A stretch of DNA of 64,000 bases from Trichococcus patagoniensis. Lineage in GTDB: Bacteria > Bacillota > Bacilli > Lactobacillales > Aerococcaceae. The number at the start of each line of letters is the position of its first letter. The first letter of the stretch is position 1. A model generated the notes under the pieces. The model had not been told where the DNA came from. It saw only the letters and a list, made by a program, of their open reading frames with translations, and searched no databases. The stretch covers positions 62,001 to 126,000 of the forward strand of contig NZ_QAOM01000007.1 of NCBI RefSeq assembly GCF_003051085.1. The letters are read 5' to 3'. The position numbers and the translations under genes are program-made. Shown here piece by piece: positions 59,087 to 64,000 of this stretch.

Positions 59087-59119
59087 ACCCCGCACTCCAC
59101 GCCGCCTGGGAGTGGGGGT
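59087..59119. terminator. GC-rich hairpin after the gene at 59123
   Basis: ACCCCGCACTCC pairs with GGAGTGGGGGT; T-rich bases follow on the plus strand, while on the minus strand there is no T-run. It lies directly beyond the stop of the minus-strand gene. The core GGGAGTGGGGG recurs at 59785-59795 on the other side of that gene. Confidence 0.6.
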
Positions 59120-59122
59120 ATT

Positions 59123-59713
59123 TTATTTTTTCGCGAATTTTAATTTCAGCTGTAGATTGTAATTTTTTTCGCCCGTTTTCACTTTATCGTCATCGTCCAA
59201 GTATTTATACTTTCCACCTGATAAACTTGTCTCTATCGCATGTAGGTCAGCCGATTCAAAGCGTTTTAGAACTCTTTTCGCCCCATCTTCCGGAAGAATG
59301 CCTAATAAAAACTCATGCTCTTTGTCCTTGCCAACATAGACACTAATAACCTCTGATGAATCAGAAACATCTAACCTGACATGCGGTAGCTTCCCTCCAC
59401 TTAATTCGTATACAGGATCCTCTTCGAAAAAGCTTCCATGCTCCTCATCGAGAATGTCTTTATTTGATAAACCCTGGTATAATTCTTTGAAAAATTTTTC
59501 TTTCTTCAATTCTGCGATGAGTTTTTTTAATTTTTCATGTCTGTCTTCTAGCTTTATTCCGGAAACATACGTTTTTATGGTTGTGGTCGTAATCGTTTTT
59601 TTTGGTATACCATCTTCAACAGGCTTCATTACTTGACTAGGTTTTTCAAGGATTCCCGGAGAACCTTTTGCAGCAGCCTTACTTTTAAATAATGACGTTA
59701 ACTTACTGAACAT
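59123..59713 (-). CDS. Prophage protein with possible HIRAN-like domain
   Basis: A 196-residue protein. The N-terminus is short and Lys/Ser-rich; residues about 45-180 (VSGIKLEDRHEKLKKLIAEL, then FFEEDPVYELSGG, SVYVGKDKEHEFLLGILPED) resemble the layout of HIRAN domains, in which an N-terminal strand is followed by a prefix of charged residues, a beta barrel and an IGYLP-type turn, here LGILPED. This is a weak inference. It is encoded on the same strand as repressor and integrase genes, and belongs to the lysogeny side of the prophage. Starts behind AAAGGTGATGG. Confidence 0.6.
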   Translation of the reverse strand: MFSKLTSLFKSKAAAKGSPGILEKPSQVMKPVEDGIPKKTITTTTIKTYVSGIKLEDRHEKLKKLIAELKKEKFFKELYQGLSNKDILDEEHGSFFEEDPVYELSGGKLPHVRLDVSDSSEVISVYVGKDKEHEFLLGILPEDGAKRVLKRFESADLHAIETSLSGGKYKYLDDDDKVKTGEKNYNLQLKLKFAKK

Positions 59714-59812
59714 ATAACCATCACCTTTCTTATTCTTGATTTATAGATCAAAAACAACTTCCAGATTCTTACCGTCCAAAGTAGGGGAGTGGGGGGGTGT
59801 ATCCCAAATTCA

Positions 59813-59876
59813 TGCTATAATAGTCATGTAAAAAATAAACGTATCCTGATGACCACCGTTGCAGCGGTGGTTTTTG
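59813..59876 (+). ncRNA. Candidate small RNA on the plus strand
   Basis: A perfect extended -10 TGCTATAAT (59813-59821) is followed by about 30 bases and then an intrinsic terminator ACCACCG/CGGTGGT plus TTTTT (59852-59874). This implies a transcript of about 45-50 bases on the strand opposite to its neighbours. The GTATCCTGATGACCACCG run resembles antitoxin RNAs of Fst/Ldr-type type I modules from memory, but no small hydrophobic toxin frame was found on the facing strand in the space available. Confidence 0.5.
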
Positions 59877-59892
59877 TGTTGCTGAAAAAATT

Positions 59893-59932
59893 CCCCCGCT
59901 ACTTGCCATCTGACAAGTAGCGGGGTGTTTTA
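59893..59932. terminator. Bidirectional terminator after the Ltp-like gene
   Basis: CCCCGCTACTTG and CAAGTAGCGGGG around CCATCTGA; TTTTATTT on the plus side and AATTTTTT on the minus side. Confidence 0.9.
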
Positions 59933-59933
59933 T

Positions 59934-60665
59934 TTATTGCGGTAAATTGTTAATTGCATACTGCGCTTGTTCTGCAGTGTAGCCTTCGTAAATTAACTGA
60001 TCATACAAGCCTTGGTCGGAGAAAGAAGAGTAGTCTAAATAATCAATAGCTTTTTGGAGAGCGTTCGCATTCCAATCTGTTACTACATTATCGACAGCAT
60101 ATTGCGTTGCATCTTCAGGAAATCCTTCGTATAACAATTGGTCGTAAAGGCCCTGCTTAGAAAAACTTGAATAATTTAGGTAATCATTTGCCTTACCCAA
60201 TGCATTTCGAAATTCTCTTGAAATTTCAGGTACCGGAGTTGGCGCTACAACAGGTTCGCTTGGTACACTCACTGCTGGTTCTTCGACTACAATAGGTTCT
60301 TCAGCAATTACGATCTCAGAAGAGGCCGCCTCTGGTGCAGCAACTTCAGCAACAACACTTTCAGAAGAAGCGGATTCTGATACGGCTGTTTCCGATTTTT
60401 TTGTTTGTGTAGATGTTGAAGTAGTGGTGTTAGCGGCAGATTCTGAATCAGCTCCGCCGGACCCGAGCAAGATAAAGAATCCGAACAGACCGATAACAGT
60501 AGCCACTGCCGAGATCTTCATTTTTTGAGGATTTGGCTCTTTCTTTGTGTAGTACCAAATACCAAGTCCGCCGAGAATTAAAATAATAGGCGAAATAATC
60601 GAAAATAAAGCAATTACTATACTAAAAACCACAAATCCGCCAATCCATTTTCCAATCGTTTTCAT
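59934..60665 (-). CDS. Membrane-anchored protein with two Ltp (superinfection-exclusion) repeats
   Basis: A 243-residue protein. Membrane segments lie at about 9-39 (long, perhaps two helices) and 51-68; a Ser/Thr/Glu/Val/Pro-rich linker spans about 70-150; two repeats of about 43 residues follow (154-196, 201-243), each with YLxYSSFSxQGLYDQLxYEG and a QYAxxN end, 47 residues apart. They match the Ltp repeat of the Streptococcus thermophilus phage TP-J34 lipoprotein, which blocks DNA injection by related phages. The TP-J34 protein uses a lipobox anchor; here no lipobox cysteine is present and membrane helices take its place. Start at 60665 follows GGAGGT. Probable role: prophage-encoded superinfection exclusion. 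Confidence 0.83.
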   Translation of the reverse strand: MKTIGKWIGGFVVFSIVIALFSIISPIILILGGLGIWYYTKKEPNPQKMKISAVATVIGLFGFFILLGSGGADSESAANTTTSTSTQTKKSETAVSESASSESVVAEVAAPEAASSEIVIAEEPIVVEEPAVSVPSEPVVAPTPVPEISREFRNALGKANDYLNYSSFSKQGLYDQLLYEGFPEDATQYAVDNVVTDWNANALQKAIDYLDYSSFSDQGLYDQLIYEGYTAEQAQYAINNLPQ

Positions 60666-60854
60666 TTTTTTTACCTCCAAAGTAAAGTATTTTTATAGTA
60701 ACGGCAGACCACTTGCCGTCATTATCATTATACTCTAATAAACAAGAAATATTGTAGGCAAAATGAAATATTTATTTAGTATGAAACAGTAAAGTTTCTT
60801 TTTGGAAATAGAAATATGTTACAACTCCGTTTTGATTCAACAAATGTAATTCCT

Positions 60855-61349
60855 TTATTTCTTACTTATCTCCAAATAATCCGCCATATGCTCATCAACG
60901 CCATACAGCAGCTGCAACCGGCCAAACGTGTCAGGCATAGTACCATTTTCTGATACATAATGATCCAACAGCAGAGTAGCTGCAAAACGATTCGCTTCAT
61001 ACTCCAGTTTACTTCGTGACAGACCTGTAGAAACATAGTACCCCGCCAGGGAAGAGTGTTCTAAAGCGTGATAGAGTTCATGTGCCATTACGTAGTAGCG
61101 GCGTTCTGAGTCTTTTATGGACTCATTCAACAGGATCATTGGTTTCTCAAATAAATTGATGAACTGTCCTTTAGGATTTTCCGCAAAGGGCACATAGCGT
61201 ACTTCAATATCATAATTTTCGGCAATCAGGAAGGGGTCCAGGGTTTTGCACTGGATGGAAAGGTGATTGATTAACCTTTTTATTTTTTCGTGTTGGGATC
61301 TATTTTTTTCGATCTTTGATCTTCTCCCAGAAAATTCCAGTAAGTACAT
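60855..61349 (-). CDS. ImmA/IrrE family metallopeptidase
   Basis: A 164-residue zinc metallopeptidase of the ImmA/IrrE type, with HELYH at residues 90-94 in MAHELYHALEH and a downstream acidic ligand region in SKLEYEANRFAA. In ICEBs1 ImmA cleaves the ImmR repressor to induce the element; here the gene directly follows and overlaps the repressor gene, the classical arrangement. ATG 61349 lies inside the repressor frame, preceded by AAAGGG at six bases. Confidence 0.9.
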   Translation of the reverse strand: MYLLEFSGRRSKIEKNRSQHEKIKRLINHLSIQCKTLDPFLIAENYDIEVRYVPFAENPKGQFINLFEKPMILLNESIKDSERRYYVMAHELYHALEHSSLAGYYVSTGLSRSKLEYEANRFAATLLLDHYVSENGTMPDTFGRLQLLYGVDEHMADYLEISKK

Positions 61350-61659
61350 CCTTAACCCTTTGTTTTTCCTCTTCCGTTAGGTTTTCCCCGCCGTATGCCA
61401 TATTTACATTACTGTTCAGCATTTCCTCTAAATCGATGATATCCTCTTGTGTCGCCCAATCTGGGACATCGTGGCCTAATAAATAGTCTGTTGTGACGTT
61501 GTAATAATTAGCCAGCTTAACTAAAGTTTCATTATCCGGTTGATTCCTACCATTTTCAAAATGGGAATAATTAGAACGAGTTAATCCTAAATCGTTAGCG
61601 ACTTCCTCTTGATTCTTCTTAGTCCTTTTTCTCAAGTCCTTTAACTTTTCCGAGAACAT
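61300..61659 (-). CDS. CI-like phage repressor, HTH XRE family
   Basis: A 119-residue repressor. The XRE helix-turn-helix covers residues 5-60 (LKDLRKRTKKNQEEVANDLGLTRSNYSHFENGRNQP and the DYLLG end); the rest is acidic, with no LexA-type self-cleavage peptidase domain, which fits control by the adjacent ImmA-type peptidase instead. Start 61659 follows AAAGGACGG; a longer start is not supported. It overlaps the metallopeptidase gene by 50 bases and is divergent from the Cro-like gene over an operator array. Confidence 0.92.
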   Translation of the reverse strand: MFSEKLKDLRKRTKKNQEEVANDLGLTRSNYSHFENGRNQPDNETLVKLANYYNVTTDYLLGHDVPDWATQEDIIDLEEMLNSNVNMAYGGENLTEEEKQRVKDVLTGIFWEKIKDRKK

Positions 61660-61695
61660 ATAAACACCGTCCTTTAAGGGTATTTTAACATTCCT

Positions 61696-61723
61696 ATGAT
61701 ACAAAGAGTATCATTTGAAACAA
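61696..61723 (-). promoter_or_regulatory. Leftward (repressor) promoter
   Basis: On the minus strand TTGTTT (complement at 61718-61723), 16 bases, TATCAT (complement at 61696-61701). The -10 coincides with operator site 1, so the repressor probably regulates its own synthesis. Confidence 0.6.
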
Positions 61724-61805
61724 AAAATACAAAATGTACCAAATAAAGATTGACGATACAAAACGTATCGTATATACTGAGTTCATAAAGATACAAAACG
61801 TATCG
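61697..61805. repeat. Operator array of GATAC-N5-GTATC dyads
   Basis: Four sites: 61697-61713 (TGATAC aaaga GTATCA), 61725-61741 (degenerate, AATAC aaaat GTACC), 61754-61770 (CGATAC aaaac GTATCG) and 61789-61805 (AGATAC aaaac GTATCG). Sites 3 and 4 are nearly identical and 35 bases apart; site 3 fills the space between the -35 and -10 of the rightward promoter, and site 1 covers the leftward -10. This is the expected lytic-lysogenic switch. Confidence 0.92.
61750..61778 (+). promoter_or_regulatory. Rightward (early lytic) promoter
   Basis: TTGACG (61750-61755), 17 bases, TATACT (61773-61778). An operator dyad lies within the spacer, so bound repressor would block it. Confidence 0.88.
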
Positions 61806-61829
61806 AAAAGATGGAGGTAGGTGAGAACA

Positions 61830-62063
61830 TTGAGATCGAATCTCGTAAAATTAAGAACTGATTCTGGATTGACAAGGAAGGAGTTAGCTGGGAATTTAGG
61901 TATTTCGGAAATATCTGTAAGAAAAATTGAAGAGGGGACAAGGAATCCTAGTCCTAGAATGGCAAAGAAATTTGCGTTGTATTACAAGAGGGGATTGGAT
62001 GATTTATTCCCCGATATTTTTTTAATCAGATATGATACAAAACGTAACATTAAATCGCCTTAG
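61830..62063 (+). CDS. Cro-like HTH regulator
   Basis: A 77-residue XRE-type protein, RSNLVKLRTDSGLTRKELAGNLGISEISVRKIEEGTRNPS, the first gene of the rightward early operon. TTG 61830 is preferred, with AGGTGAG five bases upstream and a normal family N-terminus; an in-frame GTG at 61821 is the alternative. It probably competes with the repressor for the GATAC operators. A further operator-like dyad lies near its 3' end. Confidence 0.85.
   Translation: MRSNLVKLRTDSGLTRKELAGNLGISEISVRKIEEGTRNPSPRMAKKFALYYKRGLDDLFPDIFLIRYDTKRNIKSP
62033..62049. repeat. Fifth operator-like site inside the 3' end of the Cro-like gene
   Basis: TGATAC aaaac GTAACA: the same core as sites 3 and 4 with one changed right-arm base. 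It is 240 bases downstream of the main cluster, a distance compatible with looping by a multimeric repressor. Confidence 0.65.
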
Positions 62064-62143
62064 TATTAGTTTAATACCTTTATGAATGGATTGTAATCCC
62101 CGCAAATACAAAGGTAACCAACAAAAGAAAGAAGGGAAACAAA

Positions 62144-62233
62144 ATGCAACTAGCAACATTTCTATTACTAATTGCACATTTGATTTTGAATGTTGTCATT
62201 TTAGTCAAGCTCAGAAAACTTGACACTAAATAA
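62144..62233 (+). CDS. 29-residue single-helix membrane peptide
   Basis: ATG 62144 to TAA 62231, preceded by AAGAAGGGAAAC. The peptide MQLATFLLLIAHLILNVVIL is hydrophobic and followed by VKLRKLDTK, a basic tail typical of a single-span membrane peptide. It overlaps the 3' end of the opposite gene by 33 bases. Small frames like this occur in early phage operons and in type I toxin modules; coding capacity is supported only by the ribosome binding site and composition. Confidence 0.5.
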   Translation: MQLATFLLLIAHLILNVVILVKLRKLDTK

Positions 62234-62722
62234 TTTTTTTTTGGAAAACCAACGTATTTTTTTGTCTGTGGTTATCTTGATAACCATATGATCCGGAAAA
62301 GGATTGACGTAATAACTAAATTCTATTTTTGATTCCGATGGAATGATTAAAGTTTTCGAAAACGGATTAGCATATTCCCAAGCAACTGGAATTGTAGCAG
62401 GGTCCAAAATAGAATGACCAACAATATTTGTGTATTCGGATTTCGGTTCATAATCCACAACTCTTACTGGATTATTTTCCAAATCAAACAACTTAACATC
62501 CTTTATTTTTAAAGGCGCATTAGAAGCGTTGAAAATTGAAAAAAATATCAAGTAAGGCCGATTTTTTTTCTGCATATATTCACACTCTACTATTTCAATG
62601 GAGTATCGATCTCTTCTATGCGTATACCAAACGCTGTAAATCGCAATAAATAGTGCTAAAACGGCAATAACAAAATTCCAAAAATTCAATTGAAATAAGA
62701 ATGAAGGCAAAGTGATTGTCAT
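62201..62722 (-). CDS. Membrane-anchored protein, unknown family (prophage)
   Basis: A 173-residue protein with one N-terminal membrane helix (LNFWNFVIAVLALFIAIYSVW) followed by a basic YTHRRDRYS stretch and a beta-rich domain of about 130 residues, with positively charged residues suggesting the domain is cytoplasmic. The family was not recognised. It is encoded against the direction of the early lytic operon between the Cro-like gene and the antirepressor, which suggests expression in the lysogen. Start 62722 has GGAG ten bases away; a TTG at 62737 is the alternative. AT-rich. Confidence 0.7.
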   Translation of the reverse strand: MTITLPSFLFQLNFWNFVIAVLALFIAIYSVWYTHRRDRYSIEIVECEYMQKKNRPYLIFFSIFNASNAPLKIKDVKLFDLENNPVRVVDYEPKSEYTNIVGHSILDPATIPVAWEYANPFSKTLIIPSESKIEFSYYVNPFPDHMVIKITTDKKIRWFSKKKLFSVKFSELD

Positions 62723-62777
62723 GATTTTTTTCTCCAATCATTTTTAATTTAAGTATAGCAAAGAAAGGAAGACAAAT

Positions 62778-63533
62778 ATGAACAACCTAGCAGAAAAACA
62801 AAATCCATTGATTCCGCTGCATGAGGAAAATGATGGTTCTGTAGCGGTTATGGGCCGAGACTTACACGAGTTTTTAGAAATCGGAACAAGATATGATATT
62901 TGGTTTAACCGTATGAAGGAATACGGATTTGAAGAAAATTCTGATTATGGATTGGTTGTTCAAAAAAGATCGACCAATAATCCAAAAAATCCATATACCG
63001 AGGTGGTTGACCACGTCATGACCATCGATATGTCTAAAGAAATCAGCATGATCCAGCGTAACGAAAAAGGCAAGCAAGCCCGGCAGTATTTCATAGCGAT
63101 CGAGAAAGCTTGGAATAGCCCGGAGATGGTCATGAAGCGAGCTTTGCAGATTGCGGATCGTAAAATCATTGACCTGCAGGAGCGAGTCCAACTGGATAAG
63201 CCAAAAGTGATATTTGCAGATGCTGTCGCTGCAAGCCATACATCAATACTTGTCGGCGACTTGGCCAAGTTGCTCTATCAGAATGGCATCAAGACCGGAG
63301 GGAACCGCTTGTTCGGCTGGCTGCGGGAAAACGGCTATCTGATTAAGCGGAAAGGCACGGATTACAACATGCCGACGCAGCGTTCTGCAGAAATGAAACT
63401 GTTCGAGGTTAAGGAGACAACAATCAATAACCCGGATGGATCTATCAAGATCAGCAAGACGCCAAAGGTAACGGGCAAAGGGCAACAGTATTTCATTAAC
63501 CTGTTCATGAAGATCAAGGAAATGGAGGGATGA
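62778..63533 (+). CDS. Phage antirepressor (AntA/AntB plus KilAC domains)
   Basis: A 251-residue regulator. The N-terminal AntA/AntB domain spans about 10-95 (GSVAVMGRDLHEFLEIGTRYDIWFNRM and ARQYFIAIEKAWNSP), and the C-terminal KilAC domain about 140-250 (DAVAASHTSILVGDLAKLLYQNGI, FGWLRENGYLIKRKG, TGKGQQYFINLF). Such proteins inactivate phage repressors or act in early gene control. AAAGGAAG precedes the ATG. Confidence 0.93.
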   Translation: MNNLAEKQNPLIPLHEENDGSVAVMGRDLHEFLEIGTRYDIWFNRMKEYGFEENSDYGLVVQKRSTNNPKNPYTEVVDHVMTIDMSKEISMIQRNEKGKQARQYFIAIEKAWNSPEMVMKRALQIADRKIIDLQERVQLDKPKVIFADAVAASHTSILVGDLAKLLYQNGIKTGGNRLFGWLRENGYLIKRKGTDYNMPTQRSAEMKLFEVKETTINNPDGSIKISKTPKVTGKGQQYFINLFMKIKEMEG

Positions 63534-63536
63534 CAA

Positions 63537-64000
63537 GTGATTACAAAAGGAACGAGCTTTTATATCCAACGATCTGCCCGCGCGGCACTTAAACGCCAGG
63601 ATCTTTCGCAGGTCGGTCTTTCAGAGCTGACCGGAACCAAAAAAACGACAATGAACCGTTATATGACCGACAGCCCTACGCCAATAGAGACGATTACGCA
63701 CATTGCTTCTGTCCTTGATGATGGGATATTCAATCAACAGATGGCCAATCTGGTATTTAATGTGCTGCCAGTCATGGAGAGCGAAGTCTTTTCCGATAAT
63801 CCACATGCATTGGAGTTCTTGGCCAACAAGGAAGAGAAGGAACGGCAGGGACGACAGCTCGAAGCGCTCTATATTCTCTCCAAGAATGCAGAGTGCATGA
63901 CGAAAGAGGACAAAATCCTACTCACGCAATTCGTAGCAGAGTTTCTTGATGAGATGCTGATTGAAACCAAACTTGTATTGAGCATCATCGAACGGACCGG
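63537..64000 (+). CDS. Phage HTH protein, 3' end outside window
   Basis: GTG 63537, four bases after the antirepressor stop with AATGGAGGGATGA upstream, opens a frame that runs to the window end without a stop (at least 154 residues). Residues about 12-60 (ARAALKRQDLSQVGLSELTG followed by TKKTTMNRYM) look like an XRE-type helix-turn-helix; the second half is charged and helical (KEEKERQGRQLEALYILSKN). It is likely an early regulator co-transcribed with the antirepressor. Confidence 0.75.
   Translation, partial: MITKGTSFYIQRSARAALKRQDLSQVGLSELTGTKKTTMNRYMTDSPTPIETITHIASVLDDGIFNQQMANLVFNVLPVMESEVFSDNPHALEFLANKEEKERQGRQLEALYILSKNAECMTKEDKILLTQFVAEFLDEMLIETKLVLSIIERT

Noticed and set aside
59041-59346. 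101-codon plus-strand frame over the 59.1 kb region
   Set aside because: It runs antisense to the prophage gene at 59123-59713 and across a terminator-like hairpin, with no ribosome binding site.

Overview
The window is a stretch of chromosome from a low-to-moderate GC Firmicute, most likely a member of the Lactobacillales and probably the family Carnobacteriaceae; a Trichococcus-like genus is my guess. The gene order follows the Bacillus subtilis backbone closely: xerD-deoB-punA-ribT-scpAB-rluB-resDE, ribU, fer-ypbB-recQ-ypbE-cmk-rpsA-der-hup, ypiA-ypiB-dapB-cca, dinG-ypmB-aspB-asnS-dnaD-nth-ponA-recU, tig-clpX-ysxC, dnaG-rpoD-trmK-yqfO, truB-ribF, and hrcA-grpE-dnaK-dnaJ. Sporulation, cytochrome c and quinol oxidase genes that sit between these blocks in B. 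subtilis are absent, which fits a fermentative lactic-acid-type lifestyle. No rRNA, tRNA, insertion sequence or CRISPR array was found.

Region by region: 1-5416 is a plus-strand run for chromosome dimer resolution, nucleoside salvage, condensin accessory proteins and rRNA pseudouridylation. Bases 5417-5789 hold no convincing gene but a strongly structured RNA ending in a terminator just before the resD ribosome binding site. The resDE two-component pair is followed by a textbook promoter, an FMN riboswitch and the riboflavin transporter ribU. From 9.4 to 22 kb come ferredoxin, the ypbB-recQ pair, cmk, ribosomal protein S1, the GTPase Der, HU, ypiAB, dapB and a cca gene whose product carries an extra hotdog thioesterase domain. 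From 22 to 33 kb are dinG, aspB, asnS, dnaD and nth, then ponA and recU on the minus strand. From 33 to 47.5 kb are protein folding and turnover (tig, clpX), the primase/sigma operon, metal and tRNA enzymes, pepT, degV, truB, ribF and hemW. The class I heat-shock operon with its CIRCE operator follows at 47.6-52.3 kb, then pckA and lepA.

At 56.4 kb, right after lepA, the host backbone stops and a prophage begins. Its left end shows a minus-strand tyrosine integrase, a very AT-rich convergent pair of cargo genes (a four-helix membrane protein and an unrecognised 276-residue protein), a possible HIRAN-like protein, a candidate small RNA, a membrane-anchored protein with two Ltp-type superinfection-exclusion repeats, an ImmA/IrrE metallopeptidase, a CI-like repressor, a Cro-like regulator, an antirepressor and a further regulator cut by the window edge. 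The repressor-Cro intergenic region contains a clear array of GATAC-N5-GTATC operators overlapping divergent promoters. The best leads for undescribed biology are the structured RNA before resDE, the Cca-thioesterase fusion, and the lysogenic-conversion cargo (57.8-60.7 kb) between integrase and repressor. All assignments come from reading the sequence; no database search was run.
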